Source: Bacteroidota bacterium (lineage in GTDB: Bacteria > Bacteroidota > Bacteroidia > Flavobacteriales > Flavobacteriaceae). Taken from it: DNA of 64,000 nt. Where the stretch lies: assembly GCA_024279425.1 (NCBI GenBank), contig JAJRRO010000093.1:62001-126000 (forward strand), written 5' to 3'. Positions 53,922-62,409 of the stretch are shown here, piece after piece. Below the pieces are notes generated by a model. It searched no databases. It had not been told where the DNA came from and was given only the letters and a program-made list of their open reading frames with translations. The position numbers and the translations under genes are program-made. Each line of letters begins with the position of its first letter. Position 1 is the stretch's first letter.

Positions 53922-55187
53922 CTAACTAGATGGAGACACAGAGTTTTGGTTGATTTTTTGATGAAGTTCTTCACCAAGTTTTTTAATTACTCCTACAACC
54001 AGGGCGTTTCCCATAAAAAATGCTCGTTTTGTATCGGTAATTCCAGCAAGTTTGGTGTGATTAACAGGAAACATATTAAGTTTTTCTAATTCAATGGGCG
54101 TTAATCTCCTTAAACCTCTATCAGATTCTACCACATGTTTAAACCGTGAAGGTGATTTTCCACCTTCTCCCGTGATTATGGTTCTTGAAGCGTTATCTAA
54201 AGCATCCGGATAAATCATTCGGCCTTCTGAATATTTGTAAACAAAACCATCTGGAGATTTACGTTTAATGGTCTTAGCTCCTTTTAAATATTCCCATTTC
54301 TCTTTGTCCTTTTCATCAATGAAAAATTCAGACGTTACTTCTCCGTTTTGTAAAATACTACCTAAAACAGTTCTTGGCCCATCATAATTTGGCGCTGTTT
54401 TGGTTGTATATACCTTATCTTTTATAAGTAAACCCGTATTTTGAAATGGCGATAATTTTCCATCTCTATTGAATTCTTTAGTTATTTCAACCAAATTGCC
54501 CTTTAACTCAACTTCTTGAATGGAATCAGTTTTTACAACTGGAAATGCATTTGCGATTGTTCCATCTTCAATTAACCAATCAATTTTTTTTGATTTTTGA
54601 AGTTTTTTGTAAATCGCTGTAGATTTATGATACCCAATAAAAAATACTCTACGCCTTCTTTGTGGCATTCCGTATTCAGCTGCATTAATTACTCGCCATT
54701 CAACCGCGTAACCTAAATCATTCAAACTTTGCAGCATTACTGCAAAATCCCGTCCTCTTTGTTTCGCAGGTGATTTCAAGAGACGATCTACATTCTCTAA
54801 GAAAAGATATTTTGGCTTGTTTTTTTTCTTTTCCAATATCCTGTGAATTGACCACCAAAGCACCCCTTTTTTACCTTTTAATCCTTTTGAATTATGCAAA
54901 GTTGTTGCAACGGAATAATCTTGACAAGGAAATCCACCAACCAGTAAATCGTGATCCGGAATTTCCTCTACGTTTCTAGTTACAACTTCATTAATATCTT
55001 CATTTGAATGGTTCTCTTTACCAAAACGTTCTTCGTAAACCATTGACGCGTGTTGCAATTTTGTTGAAGGTTCCCATTGATTACTCCAAACAATGTCATA
55101 TTTGGAATCTTCTTTTTTGGGATATCCCTCAAGACCAATTCTAAAACCGCCAACACCTGCAAAAAGCTCAATAACTTTAATTGTCAT
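53922..55187 (-). CDS. DNA (cytosine-5-)-methyltransferase of a type II R-M system
   Basis: A 421-residue enzyme with all main m5C motifs: I (VIELFAGVGGFRIGLEG, SAM binding, residues 4-20), IV (GGFPCQDYSVA with the catalytic cysteine), VI (FLENVDRLL), VIII (QRRRRVFFIG), a target recognition region (about 200-340), IX (RRLTPIELEKLNMFP) and X (FFMGNALVVGVI). The segment DIVWSNQWEPSTKLQHAS is like that of Sau3AI-type GATC methylases (recollection). It should protect host DNA from the convergent BglII-like endonuclease. Intact. Confidence 0.92.
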   Translation of the reverse strand: MTIKVIELFAGVGGFRIGLEGYPKKEDSKYDIVWSNQWEPSTKLQHASMVYEERFGKENHSNEDINEVVTRNVEEIPDHDLLVGGFPCQDYSVATTLHNSKGLKGKKGVLWWSIHRILEKKKNKPKYLFLENVDRLLKSPAKQRGRDFAVMLQSLNDLGYAVEWRVINAAEYGMPQRRRRVFFIGYHKSTAIYKKLQKSKKIDWLIEDGTIANAFPVVKTDSIQEVELKGNLVEITKEFNRDGKLSPFQNTGLLIKDKVYTTKTAPNYDGPRTVLGSILQNGEVTSEFFIDEKDKEKWEYLKGAKTIKRKSPDGFVYKYSEGRMIYPDALDNASRTIITGEGGKSPSRFKHVVESDRGLRRLTPIELEKLNMFPVNHTKLAGITDTKRAFFMGNALVVGVIKKLGEELHQKINQNSVSPSS

Positions 55188-55391
55188 ATTTGACTAATAT
55201 CTTCTATGAAGAATAAAATTATTAGTTTTTGGGGTAAAAACTATATCGATAATGAATATTCAATACAATTTTTTTTAACAAAGGAATCGAAATAGGACAA
55301 ATTCGAGCAGCTTAAGTAGTAATACCCAACGATAAGGCGTAAATTTCGAAGATTAATCAGCAACTATTTTTTACAAAATCAAATTCGGTTT

Positions 55392-56585
55392 ATGAACATC
55401 AAGACCAAAGCCTTTTCGATATTTTTGACAGTTTTTTTTCTTGTTGCCTGTAAAATTGAAAAGAAAGAGGAAAACCCTTTACTGGAGCATATTTCTGCTA
55501 TTAAAACAGCATTTGCGCCAGACAAAAGGGTGGCTCTGTTCAATGTAAAAGCCATAAATAGCAGAGGAAAGTATATATTAAAGGGAGAGAGTAATTTACC
55601 CAAGGCTGTCAACGCCCTTAAGGAAAAACTTTCTTTGGAAAAAGTAGAATTTGTAGATAGCATGCAAATATTGCCTTCCCCTAGCTTGTTGGGCAAGACC
55701 CAAGGAGTGATAAAAATATCGGTTGCAAATTTGCGCAGCAAACCTGCGCATTCGGCCGAATTGGCAACACAAGCCACATTGGGCACTCCTGTTAAAATAT
55801 ATAAATCCTTTGAAAATTGGTATTTGATTCAAACGCCCGATAAATATCTTTCTTGGGTGGATAGTGGAGGGATTCAGGTCATGGATTCCGCAAAAGCCAA
55901 TGTATGGAGGTCCTCCCATAAAATCATATTCACAAAGACTTTTGGGCATACATATTCTGAACAGGACAAAAGCTCACAGGTGGTTTCAGATATTGTGGCT
56001 GGAGCGGTTTTAGAAAAGATAGAAGAAAATGAGCAATTTTTTAAAGCCAAATATCCAGATGGTAGATTGGCTTATGTAAGCCAGGAAGAAGCGGAAAACT
56101 ATGACTATTGGCTTGAAAACTTAAACCCGACAAATGAGACCTTGGTGGCCACATCAAAAACATTGATGGGCATACCTTACTTATGGGGAGGAACTTCGAC
56201 CAAAGGTGTTGATTGTAGCGGGTTTACCAAAACCATATATTTTCTAAACGGAATGGTCATACCGCGTGACGCCTCTCAACAAGTGCATACAGGCCAACCC
56301 ATTGATTCTACCCAAAGTTTTGAAAACTTGGTGGCCGGGGATTTATTGTTCTTTGGACGAAAAGCATCAGATTCAACCAAGGAAAAAGTAGTACACGTGG
56401 GTATGTGGATTGGCAACAATGAATTTATCCACTCTTCCGGCCAGGTTCAAATCAGCAGTGTTGACAAGAATGCAGGGAATTACGATGCATATAATTTTAA
56501 TCGCTATTTACGTTCAAAACGCATCTTTAATTCAGCAAACGAAGGCGTGATTAATTTGGCGAAAACTCCGGTTTTTAAAGATTAG
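55392..56585 (+). CDS. SH3-domain NlpC/P60 family lipoprotein (peptidoglycan endopeptidase)
   Basis: A 397-residue lipoprotein: lipobox FLVACK (cysteine at residue 20), two SH3b-like domains (about 110-170, KISVANLRSKPAHSAELATQA, and about 180-240), and a C-terminal NlpC/P60 domain (about 250-380) with catalytic Cys in GVDCSGFTKTIYF and His in VVHVGMWIG, third residue in FIHSSG. Such enzymes cleave murein peptide bonds, typically gamma-D-Glu-meso-DAP. Convergent with the symporter gene, 8 bp apart. Also immediately outside the R-M region. Confidence 0.92.
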   Translation: MNIKTKAFSIFLTVFFLVACKIEKKEENPLLEHISAIKTAFAPDKRVALFNVKAINSRGKYILKGESNLPKAVNALKEKLSLEKVEFVDSMQILPSPSLLGKTQGVIKISVANLRSKPAHSAELATQATLGTPVKIYKSFENWYLIQTPDKYLSWVDSGGIQVMDSAKANVWRSSHKIIFTKTFGHTYSEQDKSSQVVSDIVAGAVLEKIEENEQFFKAKYPDGRLAYVSQEEAENYDYWLENLNPTNETLVATSKTLMGIPYLWGGTSTKGVDCSGFTKTIYFLNGMVIPRDASQQVHTGQPIDSTQSFENLVAGDLLFFGRKASDSTKEKVVHVGMWIGNNEFIHSSGQVQISSVDKNAGNYDAYNFNRYLRSKRIFNSANEGVINLAKTPVFKD

Positions 56586-56593
56586 AAATAAAA

Positions 56594-58114
56594 TTAATTT
56601 CCAAAGACCAAATCAAGGTGTTCGGTATCTGGTTTACGGCTTTTACTCAAAATGCTAACTAAAATATATGTTAACATGGCTATAATAAAGGCCGGAATAA
56701 TTTCATGGACATCCTTTAAGGGTTCATAATTGAATCTAAAGACAAAACGCCAGACCACATTGGTCACCATTCCTACAATCATAGACGCCATGGCGCCCAG
56801 GTCTGTTCCCCATTTGAGATAAAGTCCACCAAAAATGGAAGGAAAGAAACTTGCTGCGAATACGGCACCGGCAAATGCTGTAAGTTCAACGATTCCTGCC
56901 ATGGGATAGAGGGTTAATATATAAACGAAGAGACAGTAAATGGCCATAAACCATTTGGTCCTTGGAATAATTTTGCCTTCGGGCATCGGTTTGGCAACAT
57001 GCCAAATATCCTTTACAAAAGCTGTTCCGACAATAATGATCACTGATGCCAAAGAAGACATTCCCGCTGCAAAAAGACCGGCGACACAGATACCACTGAC
57101 CAGTTTATTGTCAAACTTATCCAACATAAAGCCTACGACCTCATCGGTATTGTGTATAAGATAAGCCGCTTCGTCAGTAGAGGCCATACCATGTACCAAG
57201 GCTCCAAGTCCCATAACGCAGACCAAGGAAATACCAAGAAATACAGGTGTCCATATCATGGCGAAACGCATACTTTTTGCGTTGTTGACCGAATAGAAAC
57301 GTATAAGGTTTTTAGGTTCTGAAATTTGTTTCATGCCTATGGCCAATCCTATCCCTAAAATATAGAGGAAAGACACCAACTCCCCAAAGGTGACCAGGCC
57401 CGATCGCATGGGCTCTCCGGTTTTGGTCAAATGGTCGGTACTGCCGATAATATCCATCATATTCTCTACACCACCAACAAACATAAAGGGGATGGCCAAC
57501 ATCAAAATCGCAACAAAAAACATGATGATTCCCTGAATGGCATCCGTCCATAAAACGCTATACATTCCACCCCAAATAGTATAAGCGCAGGTTATGGCAA
57601 TAATGGCAAAAGCCCCATATTCATAGGGAATGTCCAGTACCGAAGCCAACACATGGGCACATCCTTTGGCGATTCCCACCATATACCAAAGAGTTGCAAA
57701 AAGGATGATAAAGGCCGACAATACCCGTATACTTTTGGCCAAATTGCTTTTATATCGGAGGTGGAAGTAATCGGGAATGGTAAACGATTTTAATCTGGCA
57801 GTTTGAAAGCGCATTTTAGGCCCAAGCAATTGCCAGGAAATAATACAGAAGAAGGTCCAAATAAACCCCATCCATGCCCATGACAACCCATATTCAAAAG
57901 ATTTTCCTGCCTGCCCAATATATGTATTGGTGCTTGCAGAGGTTGAGAAAAAAGCCAGTGAAATGACCCAACCCGGAATTTCACGTTTTGCCACATAATA
58001 ACCCTCGATGCCTTGTGAGGCCTTCTTTTTAAAATACCAACCAATATATAGACAGCCCACTACATAAATAATGGTAAAGAGAATAGTTACATAATGTTCG
58101 CTGAAATACTCCAA
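56594..58114 (-). CDS. Sodium:solute symporter (SSS family)
   Basis: A 506-residue inner-membrane transporter with about 13 hydrophobic helices. Recognisable SSS features: GYYVAKREIPGWVISLAFFSTSASTNTYIGQAGKSFEYGLSW near the start, YTIWGGMYSVLWTDAIQGIIMF, and AGLFAAGMSSLASVI. The substrate is not clear. The only plausible start codon is TTG at 58112-58114, because an in-frame stop lies 15 bases upstream and no ATG intervenes. It is 2 nt after the stop of a 39-residue membrane protein gene, which suggests coupling, and belongs to the Gfo/Idh-acyl-CoA ligase operon. Confidence 0.92.
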   Translation of the reverse strand: MEYFSEHYVTILFTIIYVVGCLYIGWYFKKKASQGIEGYYVAKREIPGWVISLAFFSTSASTNTYIGQAGKSFEYGLSWAWMGFIWTFFCIISWQLLGPKMRFQTARLKSFTIPDYFHLRYKSNLAKSIRVLSAFIILFATLWYMVGIAKGCAHVLASVLDIPYEYGAFAIIAITCAYTIWGGMYSVLWTDAIQGIIMFFVAILMLAIPFMFVGGVENMMDIIGSTDHLTKTGEPMRSGLVTFGELVSFLYILGIGLAIGMKQISEPKNLIRFYSVNNAKSMRFAMIWTPVFLGISLVCVMGLGALVHGMASTDEAAYLIHNTDEVVGFMLDKFDNKLVSGICVAGLFAAGMSSLASVIIIVGTAFVKDIWHVAKPMPEGKIIPRTKWFMAIYCLFVYILTLYPMAGIVELTAFAGAVFAASFFPSIFGGLYLKWGTDLGAMASMIVGMVTNVVWRFVFRFNYEPLKDVHEIIPAFIIAMLTYILVSILSKSRKPDTEHLDLVFGN

Positions 58115-58116
58115 AT

Positions 58117-58236
58117 TTAATGTTCTGGTTTATGGTCGCTTTTGTCAACCGTTATTTTGCGATTTAGTACCAGTATGGTATTGATGACCACCAAAACTAA
58201 TATGCCGATATAGGGAAAGAGTGTTAGGAAATCCAT
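58117..58236 (-). CDS. Small membrane protein, possible symporter accessory subunit
   Basis: A 39-residue ORF, ATG to TAA: MDFLTLFPYIGILVLVVINT then ILVLNRKITVDKSD, i.e. one transmembrane helix followed by a charged tail. It is spaced exactly: 1 nt after the acyl-CoA ligase stop and 2 nt before the symporter's TTG start. Small single-helix partners are known next to some transporters, so a symporter-associated role is a reasonable inference. Not proven to be expressed. Confidence 0.72.
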   Translation of the reverse strand: MDFLTLFPYIGILVLVVINTILVLNRKITVDKSDHKPEH

Positions 58237-58237
58237 A

Positions 58238-59713
58238 TTAAAATAGTTTTTTTACTTCATTCTTCATCACCTTGCCCAAGACATTCCTAGGCAGATCACT
58301 TTTAAATATATAATTGCGGGGTATTTTGTACGACGGCAGATAGTTTTTGAGCCATTCCGATATTTCCACAGCGTCCAAGTTTTCTTTGGCTACAATACAG
58401 GCCGAAACTACCTCTCCCCATTCTTCATTAGCCAAGCCAACTACGGCACAATCATCCACACCTGGGAATTTTCGCAATACTTCTTCAATTTCCAGTGCTG
58501 AAATCTTATATCCCCCCGACTTGATGATATCTACACTATCCCGACCTAAAATTTTATATAACCCATTATTCAATTGGGCAATATCCCCGGTTTTAAACCA
58601 ACCCTCTTTGGTGAAGGCTTTCGCAGTCGCCTCTTCCTTTTGCCAGTATTCGGCAAAGACACTTGGCCCTTTAATCTGTATTTCTCCAGGCTGATTTGCT
58701 CCAACCGGACGGTTATCTGAGTCTATGAGGCGTATTTCTACACCGGGTAGGGGAAGGCCCACATATCCAGGTCTTCGTTCTTCTCTATAGGAATTGGACA
58801 AGCCCATACCTATTTCGGTCATTCCATAGCGTTCCAAGAGGGTTTGCCCCGTAATCTCCCTCCATTTTTCGAGAACAGGTACTGGCAATGCAGCCGAGCC
58901 AGAGACCATTAGACGAAACTTTGAGGTGGCCTCGGACATTTTCTTTTGCTTCGTAATTGTAGCGTTTTCCCAAAAGGCAATCAATTTGTAATAAATGGTA
59001 GGCACCGCCATAAAAAGCGACAATCGACCAGATTGTAAAATGGCCCAGACCCTTTCTGCATCAAACTTGGGTAAAAATTCACAGCAGGCTCCACTCCATA
59101 GGGAACAGCTCAGCACATTGATGATTCCGTGCACATGATGCAAGGGCAATATGTTTAAAATATAATCGTCTTTTTCCCATTCCCAAGCGTTTACCAAGGT
59201 GGTAATCTGTGCCTCGATATTGGTGTGGGTAGTAACCACACCTTTAGGTTTACTGGTCGTGCCACTGGTATAGAGAATCATGGCTCTACGAGCCATGTCT
59301 ATCTGGGGAAGTACACATTGGTTGGTTTTTATCACCTTTTCCAAAGCAACCAGTTTAACTCCAATTTCCTTTTCCAAGGGCATCAAAAATTTATGGAAAT
59401 CAGCATGGACGATTACAATTTCCGCTTGGGTATCTTCCAATACATATTGTATGGAGGGCAAGGGATGGAGCACACATAATGGAACGGCAATACCACCTGC
59501 TGCCCAGATGCCCCATTGTACAGCCGTATATTCAAAGGAGGGAGGAACCAAAAAAGCAATTCGCGCCTCATGCAAATCGGTCTTCCCCTTCAATAGATTG
59601 GCAGCCACCGCCTGGGAAGTGTCCAAAAGGACCTCATAGGAATAGGAGGAGCTATTGGAAACCAATGCGACCCTGTCCTTGAAAGATGTTGTTCTTTCCT
59701 GTAGGTCTGTCAT
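58238..59713 (-). CDS. Acyl-CoA synthetase (AMP-forming)
   Basis: A 491-residue ANL-superfamily enzyme. Seen: the AMP-binding ILYTSGTTSKPKGV (P-loop), LPLHHVHGI, YGMTEIGM, GWFKTGDIAQ, the hinge KILGRDSVDIIKSGGYKISALEIEEVL and the catalytic lysine in RNVLGKVMKNEV. The layout resembles malonyl-CoA/short-chain acyl synthetases. It follows the Gfo/Idh gene by 17 bp and precedes the 39-residue membrane protein and the symporter, so a carboxylate imported by the symporter may be activated here (inference). Confidence 0.9.
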   Translation of the reverse strand: MTDLQERTTSFKDRVALVSNSSSYSYEVLLDTSQAVAANLLKGKTDLHEARIAFLVPPSFEYTAVQWGIWAAGGIAVPLCVLHPLPSIQYVLEDTQAEIVIVHADFHKFLMPLEKEIGVKLVALEKVIKTNQCVLPQIDMARRAMILYTSGTTSKPKGVVTTHTNIEAQITTLVNAWEWEKDDYILNILPLHHVHGIINVLSCSLWSGACCEFLPKFDAERVWAILQSGRLSLFMAVPTIYYKLIAFWENATITKQKKMSEATSKFRLMVSGSAALPVPVLEKWREITGQTLLERYGMTEIGMGLSNSYREERRPGYVGLPLPGVEIRLIDSDNRPVGANQPGEIQIKGPSVFAEYWQKEEATAKAFTKEGWFKTGDIAQLNNGLYKILGRDSVDIIKSGGYKISALEIEEVLRKFPGVDDCAVVGLANEEWGEVVSACIVAKENLDAVEISEWLKNYLPSYKIPRNYIFKSDLPRNVLGKVMKNEVKKLF

Positions 59714-59730
59714 TTTCTAAATATAGCGAA

Positions 59731-60792
59731 TTACAAATCTACGGTTTTTCCGGTTTTAAACGATTCATCTGCCGCCAATACAATACGAAGACTGTTTACT
59801 GCATCCCTGAGATGATCATCCAAATCGAGATTTTCCGCAATGGCCTTTAGAAAATATTCCTGTTCCAACAGGCAGAGTCCGTCATGGTCTGGTTCATCTG
59901 AAGTATCGATAATTTCGTCCGGATGGGTAAAATTTCCTTGTTCGTTGATATGACCGTGATGCAACTTTAAAGCCCCGGTTTTGGAATGGTCATCAACACT
60001 GTCCGAATCGCCCTTGGCTTCATCAACAATAGAGACACAACCTTTAGGTCCAATAACATCCTTTACAAAAAAAGCCGTTTCACTCATCATAGGACCCCAA
60101 CCTGCTTCATACCAGCCTACAGATCCATCTTTGAAACGAACCTGTAATTGTCCATAATTGTACATTTTCGAATCGATTTCGTCAGAAAGTCTGGCCCCTA
60201 TCGCACTAACACTTACGGGAACCGATTGGGTCATTAGGCACATAATATCTACATAGTGCACACCGCAATCTACAATGGGCGACATCGAGTTCATTAATTG
60301 TTTATGGGTGTACCAATTGTCCCCAGAACTCTGCTGATTAAGGTTCATACGCATGACCAAGGGTTTTCCCAAGGTACGGGCTATTTCCACAAATTTGGTC
60401 CATGCCGGGTGTACCCTCAAAATATACCCTACCACCATTTTCTTGCCTTTTTTTTTGGCCAAATCAACAAGGCTTTGGGCATCTTCAACAGTAAGTGCCA
60501 ATGGTTTTTCTACAAAAACATGGGCGTCAGCGCCCAATGCTTTGCGAATGTATTCCGAATGTGTATCCGGGTAGGTATTTATGGATACCGCATCAGGATT
60601 TGTTTTCTCCAAGGCGGTTTCATAGTTACCAAAGGTAGGATAACCACCTAATTCTTGTGACAATTTTTCACGGCCTTCAGGCTTTCTGCTAACAAGTCCA
60701 ACAATTTGAAAGCCTTCTAATTTATGATAGGCACGGGCATGGCTTGTACCCATATTTCCACAGCCTACCACCAAAACTTTAATTTTACTCAT
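59731..60792 (-). CDS. Gfo/Idh/MocA family oxidoreductase
   Basis: A 353-residue NAD(P)-dependent dehydrogenase of the glucose-fructose oxidoreductase family. N-terminal Rossmann fold with VLVVGCGNMGTSHARAYHKL, then HVFVEKPLALTVEDAQ (EKP motif) and a C-terminal substrate domain with VDCGVHYVDIMCLM (GxHxxD). Typical substrates are sugars, inositols or sugar acids. First gene of the four-gene operon; its start is 42 bp from the divergent sulfatase start. Confidence 0.92.
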   Translation of the reverse strand: MSKIKVLVVGCGNMGTSHARAYHKLEGFQIVGLVSRKPEGREKLSQELGGYPTFGNYETALEKTNPDAVSINTYPDTHSEYIRKALGADAHVFVEKPLALTVEDAQSLVDLAKKKGKKMVVGYILRVHPAWTKFVEIARTLGKPLVMRMNLNQQSSGDNWYTHKQLMNSMSPIVDCGVHYVDIMCLMTQSVPVSVSAIGARLSDEIDSKMYNYGQLQVRFKDGSVGWYEAGWGPMMSETAFFVKDVIGPKGCVSIVDEAKGDSDSVDDHSKTGALKLHHGHINEQGNFTHPDEIIDTSDEPDHDGLCLLEQEYFLKAIAENLDLDDHLRDAVNSLRIVLAADESFKTGKTVDL

Positions 60793-60834
60793 GGTTTAGT
60801 ATATTTAAGGAAGAATCTTTTTGAAAATTAAACA

Positions 60835-62397
60835 ATGAAAACGACACGGCCAACCCATAGATTGATGATATTTTGCACACCACTGTTTTTAATGCTTTTG
60901 ACAGCACTTTTATTTGGGAGCAACACAATTGAAATGATGGATAAAGTTACCAAAGAATCACAACCCAATATCCTATTTTTAATTGCTGATGATTGGTCAT
61001 ATCCACATGCAGGGGCATATGGCGACCCATTGGTCCGCACCCCAACCTTTGATTGGTTGGCCAAGGAAGGAGCCCTTTTTGAAAATGCCTATTGTGCAAC
61101 ACCTTCATGTTCCCCCTCAAGGGCAAGCATTTTAACCAGTCATTATCCCCATCAGTTAGAGAGCGCTGGTAACCTTTGGTCCGTGTTCCCGCGTAAATTT
61201 GCCAATTGGGTCTCCCTTTTGAAGGAAGAGGGCTATCATACCGGTAAAAGTAGAAAAGGATGGGCACCCGGGGATTTCGAAAAAGGAGGGTACCAATACA
61301 ATCCAGCTGGGAAAGAATATATTGATTTTGATGAATTTTTGAAAGAAAGAAACAGTGAACAGCCTTTCTTTTATTGGTTTGGCAGTCAAGATCCACACCG
61401 CCGCTATGAAACCAATTCGGGTGTCAAAACAGGAATGGATCCCAATAGAATTGAGGTTCCAGGATTTTTACCTGACCTTTCCTGTGTTCGTAACGACATC
61501 ATGGATTATTATTATGAAGTGGAACGGTTTGACCGCGAATCGGGTAACATTATTAATACGCTTAAAAGGCAAGGCCTGCTGGACAATACCCTTATTATCA
61601 TGACCAGTGATAACGGGATGCCATTTCCTAGGGCAAAGGCAAATCTTTACGATTATGGTACGCGAATGCCACTGGCAATGTATTGGAAAGAAACTATTGA
61701 AAATGGGCAAAGGGTAGGGGAGTTTGTGAATTTTGTGGATTTTGGCCCTACGGCTTTGGAAGCTTCGGGAATGGAAATCCCATCGGAATTTAGTGGAACT
61801 AGCATATTGGAATTGTTTACAGGAGACCTAGAAAGGCCCAAGGGCCGGGATAAGGTCTTTTTGGAACGTGAGCGCCATGCCAATGTGCGAAAAGGTGATC
61901 TCAGCTATCCAGTAAGGGCCGTTCGGACAAAAGATTATCTGTATATCCGAAACTTTGAGCCTGATCGATGGCCTGCGGGTGACCCCAATGTACATCAATC
62001 GGTTGGGCAATATGGCGACATAGACAATTCTATTTCCAAATTCCTGATTATGGAAATGGAAGGAAAGCCCACTGATAAGGATTACTTTAAGTTGGCCTTT
62101 GAAAAACGACCCGCCGAAGAGCTGTATGTATTGGCCAATGACCCCTACAACCTAAAAAATGAAGCCAGCAATCCTGAGCATGTTAAAATTTTAAAAACCA
62201 TGAGAGATGAACTGTCTCAATGGATGAAAAACACAGGTGACCTTAGGGCCAAGGAACCCAACACCACCTATTGGGATGAGGTTTTGTATACCCCGGATTA
62301 TCAATTTAATAATTATGACCAGCAACAAAAAATAAGCGAATACAAGATGTTGGTACGTGAAGGAGGCAGATTAATTGAGGTTCCGTGCTCACAGTAA
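60835..62397 (+). CDS. Sulfatase (S1 family, heparan N-sulfatase-like)
   Basis: A 520-residue secreted sulfatase. N-terminal signal/anchor helix (about 10-28); metal-binding Asp pair in LFLIADDWSYPH; formylglycine signature CSPSRASILTSHYPH with cysteine as the modified residue; later HRRYETN, and DNGMPFPRAKANLYDYGTRMPL, which carries the metal ligands DN and the catalytic site lysine/arginine region. Layout resembles N-sulfoglucosamine sulfohydrolase types; the true substrate is unknown, but marine flavobacteria use such enzymes on sulfated polysaccharides. Convergent with the PQQ dehydrogenase. Confidence 0.9.
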   Translation: MKTTRPTHRLMIFCTPLFLMLLTALLFGSNTIEMMDKVTKESQPNILFLIADDWSYPHAGAYGDPLVRTPTFDWLAKEGALFENAYCATPSCSPSRASILTSHYPHQLESAGNLWSVFPRKFANWVSLLKEEGYHTGKSRKGWAPGDFEKGGYQYNPAGKEYIDFDEFLKERNSEQPFFYWFGSQDPHRRYETNSGVKTGMDPNRIEVPGFLPDLSCVRNDIMDYYYEVERFDRESGNIINTLKRQGLLDNTLIIMTSDNGMPFPRAKANLYDYGTRMPLAMYWKETIENGQRVGEFVNFVDFGPTALEASGMEIPSEFSGTSILELFTGDLERPKGRDKVFLERERHANVRKGDLSYPVRAVRTKDYLYIRNFEPDRWPAGDPNVHQSVGQYGDIDNSISKFLIMEMEGKPTDKDYFKLAFEKRPAEELYVLANDPYNLKNEASNPEHVKILKTMRDELSQWMKNTGDLRAKEPNTTYWDEVLYTPDYQFNNYDQQQKISEYKMLVREGGRLIEVPCSQ

Positions 62398-62409
62398 AGT
62401 TGGATACAT

